This document shows, piece after piece, positions 12,809 to 24,841 of a DNA stretch of 64,000 bases (its first letter is position 1; each line of letters begins with the position of its first letter). The notes under the pieces were generated by a model, which did no database searches, was not told where the DNA came from, and worked only from the letters and a program-made list of their open reading frames with translations. Source of the stretch: Blastomyces gilchristii SLH14081. Lineage: Eukaryota; Ascomycota; Eurotiomycetes; Onygenales; Ajellomycetaceae. The stretch is from NCBI RefSeq assembly GCF_000003855.2, contig NW_003101670.1, positions 458,841 through 522,840 of the forward strand, given 5' to 3'. The translations under genes were made by a program, and so were the position numbers.

Positions 12809-13369
12809 ATGACAGACCGCGACCCTATAACCTGCCATGTTCTGAACACCATCAACGGCACCCCAGCCCCCGGGCTCGCCTGCACCCTCACCCTCCACAG
12901 CATCCTCCTGCCCCCGGGCGTCCCGCAACCCGCCAACCTCCCCGTAACCCTCCACGCCGCCACCGACGCCGACGGCCGCATCAAACACTGGCTCCCATAC
13001 TCTACCTCATCGTCTGCTTCCACATCTTCCCCAACCTCCACGACCTCCCCCCCCACCACGGGAACCGCAACGACATCCCCAACAACCACCCCCTCAGCGC
13101 CAACCACGGCAGCAGCCACCGCAGGCCCCTCCATCCGCTCCCTCCTCGCCTCCATCCACGAGCAGCACAGCGGGCAGCAGCGGTCGATCTGGTCGCTGCG
13201 TATCCGGAATGTGGGCGAGTGGTACGCTGAGCAAGGGGTGGAGAGCTTCTGGCCGGAGGTTGAGGTGCGGTTTTTGGTCAAGGGGAGTGAGCGGTGGGAT
13301 GGGTGGAGGCATTATCATGTTCCGGTATTGTTGGGACCGTGGAATTATGGGACGTATCGGGGGTCATAA
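12809..13369 (+). CDS. 5-hydroxyisourate hydrolase (transthyretin-related protein)
   Basis: Single-exon gene, 186 aa. It hydrolyses 5-hydroxyisourate, the product of urate oxidase, in purine catabolism. Family landmarks are N-terminal CHVLNT with the catalytic His (His10), the TDADGR segment with the catalytic Arg (Arg57), HYHVPVLL with the third active-site His (about His170), and the signature C-terminus YRGS, which separates these enzymes from transthyretin. The protein is longer than the usual ~115 residues because a Ser/Thr/Pro-rich insert of roughly 40 residues (about 65-107) sits between the two conserved halves. No peroxisomal SKL-type end is present. The ATG at 12809 is directly preceded by an A-rich leader. 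Confidence 0.93.
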   Translation: MTDRDPITCHVLNTINGTPAPGLACTLTLHSILLPPGVPQPANLPVTLHAATDADGRIKHWLPYSTSSSASTSSPTSTTSPPTTGTATTSPTTTPSAPTTAAATAGPSIRSLLASIHEQHSGQQRSIWSLRIRNVGEWYAEQGVESFWPEVEVRFLVKGSERWDGWRHYHVPVLLGPWNYGTYRGS

Positions 13370-14068
13370 AGGGGGTTTTAATTGTGCTTAGAGGAGTTGG
13401 TGGGGGTTTCTTCCCTTGGGGGAAAGGGGAGAGGGGGTTCTTTTGCTTCTTTCCTTGCTCCCCTTTTGTGTGAAGTGTTGTTTTCCTGGATGAGATGGAT
13501 AATGGAGGATTGTTGCGTTGGGTGGAGGTAATTATCCTTTATTGTTTTGTATCTTTCTCTATTTCTTCCGCGCTTGTTATCAAAAAATTGATGGGAGTAT
13601 TTTGCAGCAGGGAACTGCAATCGTCACACAAAGTTACGGGTAGTTTCAACTTGCGCAAGTCGGGCCCGATGTATCTGCTACTATTTAATTTCCTCCTGAT
13701 GAGCTTTGTTGAATAATAATAATTATTAAATAATCTATGCCTCGTTGAACCGTTTGTATGCATGCGCTAATGCCCTTCTTTTTTGTCTACCCAGGTAGCA
13801 CATGTTGCTTTTCCCTCTGTTATGGCAGGGAAGGTGACACAGTGCCTGAAGCGTTGTTTCACTCAAGTTGAAAATTAACAGTGCAGGTGAGATTGATGGC
13901 TTTTGATAGCAGCTGTACTATCATTACTTTTAGACGCGCATATTAAGCTAGAAGGGTAAGTGAAAGGGAAGCTGCAATGAACAGATAATGCAAAGCATAC
14001 ATAGGAAGCTCTACCCTTCCTCTACATAATATAGCCAATAGTTAACCTCCCCGATCAAATATCAAATG

Positions 14069-14202
14069 CCCTTCTCGATCAACCTTGTACCGCCACACCA
14101 AAATTTGTATGTAGTTAGTGTTACATTTGAAACAAACATAACAAACAAATTAAGGTACTGCATATGAATTTTGGTGTGGCAGTACAAGGTGATTGAGAAG
14201 GT
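14069..14202. repeat. Inverted repeat, MITE-like or strong hairpin
   Basis: Two ~39 bp arms, left about 14069-14107 (ccttctcgatcaaccttg... ccacaccaaaattt) and right about 14164-14202, are near-perfect reverse complements flanking a ~55 bp AT-rich spacer. A further 8 bp (agccaata at 14033-14040; tattggct at 14203-14210) is also inverted, with a ~28 bp interruption on the left side. The structure resembles a small non-autonomous terminal-inverted-repeat element. No target duplication was established. Confidence 0.6.
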
Positions 14203-15584
14203 TATTGGCTGTTATAGTAACATATATTTCTTATATATTTGCTAAAATTGTTTCTGTAGTTATGATATTTTGAACCCTCTACAGCATACTCCCTCTGTAT
14301 TTCCCCCAGATTCTTAACACAAACACTTGCAGCCAGAACACACGTCATCATCCACGGCGGGAAACTGGTTCTGTTGGGGTCCCAATCGGACAATAATCTA
14401 GGCTAATCGTGCCCAACATGGCCAGTCTCGCTAGCTTATATAATTTAGCGTGACCCCGCCTTATTCTTCTGGGATATTTGTGATTAGAACGTATTTTGCA
14501 AGGCTCACACGGAAATTACCTATTTTGCTTACTCGGTTGCACGAAGCCTGCTTTTTAAAATTTGCCAACAACTCTCATCTAATTGGAACAAGTTGGTGCA
14601 GCCATTCATGTGCACTCTTACACACATGTATATTCCAAATCAAGTTAGTGAAATCCAAATCAGGCTAGTGACATCTCATTGTAGCTCTTATTATAACTAC
14701 TACGTACCTACCACAAGCTAGATATCCACCCCCAGTTTATGAATACACCAAGGTTTGATTTTACAAGCTCTTTGGATAGTGCAATTTAATGAAACCCACC
14801 TTGTACTTGGCAACTTAAGCAGTTATTTATAGGATTTTATGTGCGCCAAGAATTACGCGCGCGCAAGCTCTTGGAGTTCTAACTCGTGCGTTCGCTTCCC
14901 TCACCACATCCGTGGTTGGTGACTTGTATCTTTTATACTCCATAAGCTCACCCACCATACAGAAGATATCTAGATAAAAAAATCAATATCTTCAACATAA
15001 CATCAGATATGAGTAAGATATTAATGATAGAAGTATATTTTTGAGTAGAGAATATAGTAAGTAGTAGTATTAAAGAATTTAAATACATTAAAGCTTTTTA
15101 CTATTAACTTGAAATCACTAGTAGATTCACTACTTAAAATATAGTTATTTCTAAAAACTAAAATATTTTTATTTTTATTTTTATTTTAATATTTACATTC
15201 TTTGAAGAATATACTTATATCTTTAGTATTACTCATATATGATGTTGTGTTGAAGATATAGTAAATTCTAGTAATTTCGTCAACAGATATCTTTGAGAAG
15301 TCATACAAAAGATACCTGTTTTGGAGAAGTAACATTGTGGTGATAATAACGTTGTGGTGAGGCGCACCCAAATGCTAAGCTACGGACAGATCTGGAAAAG
15401 GCCATAATGGTGGGTAATTACATATTTTGATGTGACGTGAGAGAGAATTTCATTAGAGTGAACTCATATCTCTCAAGGAGAATGATGGAATGCTTGCTGA
15501 AAGATTGATTATCTAGAATCTCTACGGAATATTCAGTTCAATTTGTGGTCTTTTCTCATTATTATTGAACAATCCATGGACATT

Positions 15585-15606
15585 TATATATATATATATA
15601 TATATA
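15585..15606. repeat. (TA)n microsatellite
   Basis: Uninterrupted TA dinucleotides, about eleven units, in intergenic DNA. Confidence 0.9.
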
Positions 15607-17178
15607 AATTCTATGTATGAATAAATACTAAAGAAATATTTCACAGAATTGCAGAATGCCTAAAGACTTTGTGGAATGGCAGCGAGCAGCCTACGTCATC
15701 ACCATCAAGAATCACTGTTCCAACGTTTCTCGGAGAAATGATGGTAGCGAAAGCTTTTTGAAGGTAAAAATTAGATGCACTAAATCAGTGTCAGATTAAC
15801 CTCAAAAACGAAAGACCATTCAATTCATTAATCACACAATTGGATATTGTTGTATTTCTTTCTTTGGAACTTCAACTTGACAAAAAGCAGGAGAAGTTAC
15901 TTTACAAAGTATCATAGCACAACAACCGTTTTTATCTGTCGTGTCTTTTGGCAAGGTGGCTGGACAGGGTTATCTATCATTGTCTATTCACAAGATCGGA
16001 ATACCATACTTTACTTACTTACCCTGGTCTGGAACACAACTTCCGTAGCGTAAAATGTATGTATCGATAATCAACCCTCGCGCTTCATCGCTGCCAAAAC
16101 AATTCAACTTCAAATCATTGAACAAGGCCTTTGTTTGCCCCAATCATATTCCATTATTATTAGTTGTTCTTTGGCGTAATCGCAGAGGACCCCACAGCTT
16201 TGAAACGACATCGAAAATCTTGGATTTGATATGGTTGTCTGGTTACTAGCTTTTACGGACCAAGTACGAACATCTCAGACCGGCTTGGCGTTGAGAGGTC
16301 GAGAATTCGAAGCAAAAAGAAAAAAAAGAAAAAAAAAGGAAAAAAAGTCGCTTTTCTTGTCTTTTTTCTGGGGTCGGATCAATCAGTTGCAAATTGTGGT
16401 TTTTGAGCTCTTCTGTTTGTTCACACGAAGCCAACACGAGCGTGGTAACTTATCTTCGGCTCTTTTCTGTTTCTAATCGGGGACACGCGCTCCAACGGCC
16501 GGGCATATTTTTCCCAGTTGTAGTCGGGACATTCAGACATCCCTCATCCGTACCATATAGTTTATATATTTTCCCGTGTAAAAAAAGGGCATCCATATAT
16601 ATATATATATTATATACTCCGTATATATACGCAGCGTATACCTAGGTAAATATAGTGTTGTGTTGATTTCCAATTTTTCTTGGGGCGGAAAAACGAAAAG
16701 CTTGGTCTGTGGCTTACGTAACAACCACATCATCGGTGTCGTCAGATTTTCCCTTTTTTTCCCTCCCTCGACAGCCCATTTTAATTTTTTTTTTCTTTTC
16801 TCTCTCCCTCGCCGTCATCATCACTATCGCATCATTAAGCCATCATCATCCCATCAATTATCCGCCCGCTTTCCATCAAATCGCCCGGCCCTCTCGACGC
16901 CCACAATCCAAACTTCACCGCTTCTGCCCCTTTCTGCCTTTACTTTCCCCTTTTCCTTAATTCCTTCCCGCGTTCTTTTGGGTCTTTATTGGCTCGTGCT
17001 CGCTTGCTGGGCTGCGTGATTGCTCTCGCCCTTCTCCTGTCGTCATCCACCTCCTCCCCTCGACAGATCGAGTCTTCCCGCCCCCCTCCCGCCTCACCGT
17101 GGCTCCCTGCCTGTCGCTGCTACCACTGTCTTCAGTGTTGCTGCCTCCTTTGTCGTTGTCTTCTTGTTGCGTGGTGCG

Positions 17179-19225
17179 ATGTCCGCTGCTATTGCTACCA
17201 GACCCTCTCCTCGGATTGGCCGTCCGGCCTCCCGCACTGACTCCCCCATGGACTCCAAAAAGGGCCCCTGGAAGTCAGAAGGTATGTGATTATATCCCAT
17301 TATTCATGGCTCCTGTCGCAAGTTGAGAAAAAAAAAAAATTTCCCCCGCTCTGTATTTTCATTACTTTTCACGATTTTTCCCCTTCCAATTGCTGCTGTT
17401 CCTTGGGTGGCGCAATACTCCTACCTTTTTCATCTCATAACTCCCTACATCAACCACAACCATTTTATTTTCACTCCTCCACCCAAACACTGTCGTCTTG
17501 TTAATCTATTCTTCCCGCATGGGCGTATACCCTTATTGCGTCCTTTCTCTTATTGAGTATTATTTTGCTACTGCTATTCATTTATTTTTCCGAATAGTAC
17601 CTGGCGCGGGAGATACTCGTCAGGTTCTCGTTCCATGATGGACAAACATGTTTTCGAGCGCGTCTAACTGTTCCCCACCTCTCATTAATATAGATGCGCA
17701 AAGTACAACCTCTGATCAAAAGGACGCAGCTCATCCTAGTGATGCTGAAGGAACCCAATCCGTCTCTAATAATCGTCGCCAGGCACAACAACAACAGCAG
17801 CAGCAGCAGCAACAACAAGCAGGATCTGACACACCCGATTACTTCTCCGGCGTCCATAGCACCACTCAGTTCTCCCTAGAACCTAATCCCTTCGAACAAT
17901 CCTTTGGCAGCCAACCCGCTGATACTCCGGGAAAATCTCTCCTGCCACCTGTCGCTGCGCTCACATCGCCCGCCTTACCCGGTACAACCTCAGCTGGTGG
18001 TTTCAATTGGAGCAATTCACTTCGCGCCGGACCACTCAGTCCCGCGATGCTTGCTGGGCCTGCTGCCTCCAGTGACTATTTTGACGGTATTGGCCGCGGG
18101 TTCCCTACGCCAAACGAGTCATCGTTGCGCACCGGGCTTACCCCTGGCGGCGGAGGGTCGATGTTTCCTGCCGCCTCAAGTCCAAACACCCAGGCTCTGA
18201 TGCAGCAGTTCCAGAGCGGGGGCGCCACTCCATCGACCATTGATTTCCACCGTACGGCTATGAATGCTGCAAGGAAGAATGCCCGGACCTCCAATCCACA
18301 GGATTCAGACCAGCTGCTCCAACAACCCACCAACCTAGAAAGCGCCAAGCCTGATTCCCATGTAGATCCTTTCGCACATCATGACGCCACGGATGCTGCC
18401 AATGGTCTTTTTATGCTAGCCAAAGGAGGTCAACAAAATAATGGCCAATTTTCCGTTCCAACTTCGCAACCTCCCCCCCAGAATCCATCGAACGAATCGG
18501 GCGCAAATCTACAGAACGGGAATAACCCTGCCCACGATATGAATGGTGGTGTCTCGGATAGCGCTGGTGACCAGCCGAAATCAAATCCTCGTGGCGGTAA
18601 AGGGCGGAAAGCCAGTTCTGGAAAAAATAATGGTCGACGAAAAGCAGATGATAACACCAATGCCAACAAGGGTGCGAACAAAAGGGCCAAAGGAAATAGT
18701 GGCTCCGCGGTGGACCAAAGTGTTGATGGGTCAGAGGAAGAGGAAGAAACTAAACCCCAACAACCCGAACCTTCAAACACCAAAAAGATGACTGATGAAG
18801 AAAAACGGAAGAATTTCCTTGAACGGAATCGGTATGTGTTTTTTTTTTTTTTTTTTTCCCTAAAATTTCTCCTGCTAAACATTTTATTTGCACTACTAAC
18901 ATGATGCTCTCTCGTTAAAAGTGTCGCTGCCTTGAAATGTCGACAGCGCAAGAAACAGTGGCTCCAGAGCTTGCAGACCAAAGTCGAATACTACAGCAAT
19001 GAGAATGACGCCCTCTCCTCAACTGTGACCCAGCTGCGGGAGGAAATCGTTAACCTAAAGACCCTACTTTTGGCCCATAAGGATTGCCCCGTTTCCCAGG
19101 CTCAGGGACTAAATAGCATCATGGTAAATGGCATGAGTGGTGAATATGCACAACACGCCAATCCTTATATGACCATGCAGGCAGGTGGCCCTGGTATTGC
19201 TGCACAACCCATGCCACGACGGTAA
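17179..19225 (+). CDS. atfA: bZIP transcription factor, AtfA/Atf1-type (stress response)
   Basis: Encodes 514 aa in three exons: 17179-17281, 17694-18831 and 18922-19225, with introns 17282-17693 (412 bp, unusually long here) and 18832-18921 (containing a long T-run). The N-terminus (MSAAIATRPSPR...RTDSP) and the block SLEPNPFEQSFG...TPGKSLLPPVAALTSPALPG match the Aspergillus AtfA pattern and correspond to the fungal Aft1 OSM/HRA/HRR regions. The basic region RNRVAALKCRQRKKQW begins about residue 412 and is followed by a leucine zipper to about residue 460. Exon 2 has an 11-residue glutamine run encoded by a CAA/CAG repeat (17786-17818). AtfA factors act in the nucleus downstream of the Hog1/Sak MAP kinase in oxidative and osmotic stress. 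An intron splits the bZIP basic region at the Arg of NR/VAALKCR. Confidence 0.92.
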
Positions 19226-20894
19226 GGAAAGGGGGTTAAAATTAAGATAGGAGGCACAAAGGTAAAAAACGAATGAGTCACCCATGCACTCACCCACGCT
19301 TGCACTCCCACACTCCCACCCGAGGAAATGGCGGCATTTTTATATATAGTTAATCATTTGAAACCGCACAAAATCTTCCGGCCGCTAAGATATATACAAC
19401 CTTACCCTACTCTACCTTACATGCCTGCCTACCTACCTATACCGATGTTCGTTATGAATGTTGACGTTTTCTCCCTGACTATGGACGAAAGGGGGATTAC
19501 CGGGGATTACCTTTGCCGTTTCCCCCCTTCACTCAATTCTTCTACCACTTCTTTTTCTTGGAAATAATTTTTTAGATTGGCTGCTACACAGTGATAATTT
19601 GTGTTTCTTCCTTCTCCTTGTCTGTATGTCTCTGGTTTCTCTTATTTCTCTCATCTTTTCTTTTTACTTTCCTCTTATCTCCTTTTGTTTTTTTTCTCCG
19701 TTGGGGTAGTTGCTCTTTTTGGGGAGGGGAACATTAATTGGGTTTGGTTGGTGGAGTTCCTAGTTGGAATTTTCGTGTGTCTTTTTGCTTTAACCCTTAC
19801 TTTTTAGTGTTCCTTGTTGTCCTTTTCGTATGCTTTATATGTTTTGTATCATGGAGGAGCTGTTGGGTAGGAGTTAATATGGAAAAGGATTTTTCATTTT
19901 GATCTTCGTTTTAACTTTCAAGTTTCCCCCTTTTTTTTGGGGGTTTTTTTTTTCTTATTTTGTCCTTCTTTTCCTATTCAGTTGCTGGCCATTTTTCGAT
20001 CTGTGTGTATGTATGTCCGGTTTAATTGCTGTACGATAGATGCTTTTAATCCCACTATTTGCAATGAACTTTTGACGACGGATAGTTAACTAACAAATCA
20101 AAACAAGCAAGCTTTTTTTTTTTTTTTTTCCTGTCTTTCTCTTGACCTTCCTTTATTTTGATTGATGTATTTTTTTATTTTAGTCAATTGTACCGAGTAT
20201 GTTTCTGAAATCTGTAGCAGTTATAATTGCCCAAGTCCAATGCAAACAAGACAAACTTGACACCGGTCCCAATCGCGAAACTCGAAATTCAAGACAACAG
20301 TTAATCAATGGACGTCGTTCTACTTGGAACTTTCGCTGGGCGACAGCAGAACTGACGGACCCGAATATTTATTTCGTTTCAAAAAGGAAAAGGGAATAGG
20401 AGGAACCTGGAAAAAAGCGAAAGAAAAGAAGAAAAGAAGAGCCGAGGAATGCAAATCCCATATCCGACTCCAATCAACTCTCCCCATCCGCTTCCCTTTC
20501 CCCGCATCCCGCGCCGTTCGTCGTCGACGCTCGCAACACGACATATCTCAGCTCAACGGAGAAAATTGGGGGAAGCGCTCATTTATGGAAGAGTTGGACA
20601 AGGGACAGTATCCATCTCTTTGCTGTTGAGTGGTGGGATGGTGGTGACAGACATCCAATCACTTAACGCGTGTTTTCTTGGAGTTGTCTCATCGCGAACA
20701 ATTTATTGCTGCTCAACCACCACCTTGATCAATTGAGGGGAGATAAGGGATTGCTTGCTCTGTTTTTACGTGTCATTTTTCTATAGGGGAAAGGAACGGA
20801 TCAATTTGGAAGTGGTTCATCTTCGCCATTCGATCAATTTCCGGCCCGCCGTCAGTTTCCAATATACACAGATTCCACACAAACTAAGTAAACG
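19226..20894. other. 3' UTR and intergenic region between atfA and the GCP3 gene
   Basis: 1.7 kb of T-rich, low-complexity DNA with several long T-runs (for example 20112-20129). Short open frames lack motifs. It probably holds the atfA 3' UTR and the GCP3 promoter. Confidence 0.6.
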
Positions 20895-23800
20895 ATGCCA
20901 CCACCGATCTCCTCCACCTCGTCAACTCCCCACCCTCACCACCGCTCCCGCCGCATCGAAGATGCGCTGAACCAACTCGTCGACTCCCTCATCCCCGTCA
21001 CGTCGCCATTCCTTTCAAACCCCCGCCGCAACGAAGACGATGAAACTCTCTCCGAAACATCGGTGGACGAATATGCGCGTCTCGAAGCTGCTGAGGCAGA
21101 CGAGCGACGGCATAGGCGCTGTATGGATATGGCATGGCAGATTCTAGATTCTCATGCGGCTGCGGCTGCCACTGCTAGTTCTACGGGGATAGGTGGCGGT
21201 GTTAGTGGTAGTGGCGGCGTGGTCTCAGCGGATGTTATCAATAACGCTCCAGACCTGATTAAACGCAAGTTGCTGAAGGAGAATGCGTCGCCGGACAAAG
21301 CGGTGCGGTTCTCGAATTTGTATTCGCGGCTGTTGACACAGCCGGTTCTCGGGCAGAAATGGGCTATTTTGTATCTGCTTTATCGGATTGGGGAGAACGA
21401 GGGCGTTTCTGGGAGGACTGAGGCTGGGAGTGGTGGTGGTGCTTCTGGGAGGGGTGGGACGGAGGCTGTTGGTGGTTATGGTCCTGGAGGGGGAAATGCT
21501 CGGCGCACCACCGTTACGACGTCCGTGGAGGATTCGGGTTGGAAAAGGGATGGGGCGAGGAGTCCGTTGATGGACGAGCATCAGTTGGACCATATGCTGT
21601 TTAAGGATAGATTTGGTCGGAGATCTGTGGTTGATGATATTGCGCCCGGTTCGTCGGTTTCTGCCGTTGGTTGGGATAGTCCCTCCGCAGCTGCTGCGCA
21701 GGATGGCCCGTCGGCGTTTCCTAGGAATGGGAAAGATAGGGATGGAAATAGCCCCAGGGCAGCGGATCGGAAACGAGCCGTTGAAAGGAGAGAGAGAGAA
21801 AAGGAAAAAGAAGGCCGATCTAGTACGAGTCGGAGGCCTGTATCTATCGCTACGGACGGGGAATCGAAATCTAGGAGTCAAAGTCAACCTGAACAGCGCC
21901 AGGAACAGCAACAACAGAAAAAAAAAGGAGAGGCTGAAGATATACCTGTTGAATCGATTTTATTACGGGACTTGCCGTTCACTTTGCAAGGGGTGTCGTC
22001 TACGAACATGAAGTTCGCATCGCCTACGACTATAAAACTACCGCAGACCCTACCAGTTCCACTTGTCTCCCTTCTACATACGTTAGCAGAGCCTTGTCTA
22101 CTGTATCGTGGCTTGTCAGCCTTCGTCGAAGAATCGGAAGGCGGCCTTGTGAAGCAGAGTGTACGAGCGGCTATTGGCAATGAGCTTCGATCGTACCTGG
22201 GCTTAGTTGCCACTCTTGAAGGCGAGATTAGGTCGGCATTGACAGCTGTTTCAGACAGCGCCATTGAGCCCAAGGGAACATTGAAAGCTGGCGTCACCTT
22301 GAAACGATGCGTTGTTTGGATGAGAGAGGCCACAATGGCTCTAAGGTTAATGAGCTTGATCGTGGAAGAGTCTAAAGGTAAGAGGGGCGGGCAGTTAATC
22401 ACCATGATTCACGAATTTTCTTCCTCTCACGGCGACCCTTTCGTTGGGGCCTTTGCTGAGCGGCTTCTGGCTCATGTAACTCGACCCTTCTACGGCATGT
22501 TAACACAGTGGATTTATGATGGTGAACTTTCTGACCCGTTCCGTGAATTTTTTGTTGTTGAGCCAGAGGCTCGACCAAGCGCTGATCCGCGACGCATCGC
22601 GACAAGCGTCTGGGATGACAAGTATAAGCTCGACGATGACCTGGTGCCGACGATTATGACGCAGGAATTTGCAAAGAAGGTTTTCCTAATTGGCAAGTCT
22701 CTGAATTTCATTCGATATGGCTGTGGGGATTCGGCGTGGGTGGCGGCGTATTCGAGAGATGCATCAAAAGAATTGAGATACGGCGATACGGCGACGCTAG
22801 AGACATCGATCGACGAAGCATATAAAACAACAATGGCGCGCCTGATTTATCTTATGGACTCGAAGTTCAAACTCTTCGATCATCTCAAGGCGCTTAAAAA
22901 GTATCTTTTACTTGGTCAGGGGGATTTCATTGCGTTGCTCATGGAATCGCTAGCGTCCAACCTCGACCGTCCGGCGAACTCGCAATACCGCCATACCCTT
23001 ACAGCACAATTGGAGCATGCCATCCGATCATCAAATGCGCAGTACGACTCTCCCGATGTCCTGCGTCGCCTTGACGCTCGCATGTTGGAGCTCAGCCATG
23101 GGGAAATTGGGTGGGATTGCTTCACTCTTGAATATAAAATTGATGCTCCAGTGGACGTTGTAATAACCCCATGGGGGTCGACGCAGTATCTGAAGGTCTT
23201 CAATTTTCTCTGGCGCGTCAAGAGGGTCGAATTCGCCCTGGGAAGCACATGGAGACGCTGCATGACTGGTGCCAGGGGGGTGCTAGGGAGCGTCGATGAC
23301 AAAGTCGGCCAGGATTGGAAACGTGCCCGCTGCGTGATCTCTGAAATGAACCATTTCATCAGCCAGCTCCAATACTACATTTTATTCGAAGTCATTGAAG
23401 CAAGCTGGGACCAATTGGAAGTAGCCATCTCGAAGCCAGGATGCACCCTCGACGACCTCGTCGAAGCACACACCAAATATCTCAACTCCATCACTCACAA
23501 AGGCCTTCTTGGCTCCTCCTCCACCAGCAACCCAGCCAGCAGCAACAGAGAAGACTCCTTCCTCTCCCAACTCCACCAAATTCTTAAAATCATGCTCGCC
23601 TACAAAGACGCCGTAGATGGCCTCTACTCCTTCTCAGTCGCAGAATTCACCCGCCGCCAAGAATTCACTGCGAAGATAGAAACACGCACCGCCCAGGGCC
23701 AATGGGGCGTGACCGAAAAGGATCTCCTCCAGCAATCCCAATCCCTATTCCCTCCCTCCACCACAAGCACCACCACCACTCGTCCCGGTCGCTCAGACTC

Positions 23801-24266
23801 CGCCGCGCGCAGGGCTCCCGGCTCCGCTTCCGAATCCCCCTCAACTGATTCACCGCTTCCATTCGGCGGCCGCGGAGGCACACATTCGAAATCGCCTTCT
23901 GAACCCATAACCCCAACAGCGGCCGCGGCGCTACTTGGCGGTATTGGCGTGGCGGGCGGTGAAGATCATCTCCTCCCCTCCCTACGCACGCGCCTGCGCG
24001 ACCTCGCAGCGGACTTCCGCTCACGCCTTCTCACGCTCCTTGGCGACCTGGCTTATCAGCCGGATGTGGATATGCGGTTTTTGGGCGTGGTTATGAATTT
24101 TAATGATGTGTATCAGATTGTTAGGCGGAGGAGACGAGGTACGGGGGCGGCAAAGGATAGAGAGAGGGAGAGGCGGCGGGCTGGTGAGGGGGAGAGTAGG
24201 GAGAGGGAGAAGGAGAGGGAGAAGGAGAAGGAGAAGGAGAAGGAGAAGGAGAGAGGGGGTGGTTGA
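20895..24266 (+). CDS. Gamma-tubulin complex component 3 (GCP3/Spc98/Alp6)
   Basis: Single-exon gene, 1123 aa, slightly longer than typical fungal GCP3. An N-terminal helical region (about residues 1-150) is followed by a Gly/Ser/Arg-rich linker (about 165-350). The conserved GCP core begins at about residue 353 with ESILLRDLPFTLQGVSS and covers the N-terminal GRIP1 (AEPCLLYRGLSAFVEE...) and C-terminal GRIP2 gamma-tubulin-binding regions (YLLLGQGDFIALLMESL, LEYKIDAPVDVVITPWG, FNFLWRVKRVEFAL). GCP3 pairs with GCP2 and gamma-tubulin in the small complex that nucleates microtubules at spindle pole bodies. A Ser/Thr/Pro-rich insert lies near residues 950-1010. The last ~40 residues are a Lys/Glu/Arg run encoded by a GAGAAG-type microsatellite. 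Confidence 0.93.
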   Translation: MPPPISSTSSTPHPHHRSRRIEDALNQLVDSLIPVTSPFLSNPRRNEDDETLSETSVDEYARLEAAEADERRHRRCMDMAWQILDSHAAAAATASSTGIGGGVSGSGGVVSADVINNAPDLIKRKLLKENASPDKAVRFSNLYSRLLTQPVLGQKWAILYLLYRIGENEGVSGRTEAGSGGGASGRGGTEAVGGYGPGGGNARRTTVTTSVEDSGWKRDGARSPLMDEHQLDHMLFKDRFGRRSVVDDIAPGSSVSAVGWDSPSAAAAQDGPSAFPRNGKDRDGNSPRAADRKRAVERREREKEKEGRSSTSRRPVSIATDGESKSRSQSQPEQRQEQQQQKKKGEAEDIPVESILLRDLPFTLQGVSSTNMKFASPTTIKLPQTLPVPLVSLLHTLAEPCLLYRGLSAFVEESEGGLVKQSVRAAIGNELRSYLGLVATLEGEIRSALTAVSDSAIEPKGTLKAGVTLKRCVVWMREATMALRLMSLIVEESKGKRGGQLITMIHEFSSSHGDPFVGAFAERLLAHVTRPFYGMLTQWIYDGELSDPFREFFVVEPEARPSADPRRIATSVWDDKYKLDDDLVPTIMTQEFAKKVFLIGKSLNFIRYGCGDSAWVAAYSRDASKELRYGDTATLETSIDEAYKTTMARLIYLMDSKFKLFDHLKALKKYLLLGQGDFIALLMESLASNLDRPANSQYRHTLTAQLEHAIRSSNAQYDSPDVLRRLDARMLELSHGEIGWDCFTLEYKIDAPVDVVITPWGSTQYLKVFNFLWRVKRVEFALGSTWRRCMTGARGVLGSVDDKVGQDWKRARCVISEMNHFISQLQYYILFEVIEASWDQLEVAISKPGCTLDDLVEAHTKYLNSITHKGLLGSSSTSNPASSNREDSFLSQLHQILKIMLAYKDAVDGLYSFSVAEFTRRQEFTAKIETRTAQGQWGVTEKDLLQQSQSLFPPSTTSTTTTRPGRSDSAARRAPGSASESPSTDSPLPFGGRGGTHSKSPSEPITPTAAAALLGGIGVAGGEDHLLPSLRTRLRDLAADFRSRLLTLLGDLAYQPDVDMRFLGVVMNFNDVYQIVRRRRRGTGAAKDRERERRRAGEGESREREKEREKEKEKEKEKERGGG

Positions 24267-24841
24267 TTCTGTTTGCATTGTTGCATTTTATGTTTGGGGG
24301 GAGGATGGAGTTTTGTTCGCCTACTTTTGATGCATCTTGTGTGTCTATTGGGAGGGCTTCGGTTTCTGGGATTTTTCTATGATCTCTTAGTCGTGATTTC
24401 GTTCTTTTTTTCTTTTTACATTCTTTCAAACTTTTTGACTCGCGAGCTTCTACATGATACCTTTTGGATTTTATTTATTACACACATGCATCTTATGATG
24501 ATATTTTCTTGTTCAACGTAGATACTTATATACAGTGAGGGATGGCTGCAAAAAAGAAAGTTATGGGGGATGTAAGGTTGAGCACGAAATAGAACTCAGA
24601 AGGCAAGAATCCAGTGGACGCTTACTTTCTAAAGGGGGTATACCGAGGAAGTGTGCCATTCAAGATTTCGTAGACGCGGCGAGGAAAATTAAATAATGAA
24701 TGTTTATTCCCGTTTGGGACGCCCCTGAAACGGAAAAGGTTCCCCGTACAATCTAGTGCTGCCACTAAAGAGATGTATAAAGCTGCGTTGAGATGTTGAG
24801 CGGTTTGTAGCTGGTATTGTTTGCTTGCAAATCTGCATCCT
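24267..24841. other. Convergent intergenic region
   Basis: Short spacer between the converging GCP3 and WKF-domain genes, expected to hold both 3' UTRs. No gene seen. Confidence 0.6.

Larger units (their letters stand above)
13370..17178. other. Intergenic region and long leader upstream of the bZIP gene
   Basis: About 3.8 kb with no supported gene. It holds a hairpin-forming inverted repeat (14069-14202), an AT-rich interval at about 14980-15250, a TA microsatellite (15585-15606) and, from about 16730, a pyrimidine-rich stretch typical of a fungal promoter and 5' UTR. Several ATGs lie in that leader, so upstream ORFs on the bZIP mRNA are possible; the transcription start cannot be fixed from sequence. 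Confidence 0.55.
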
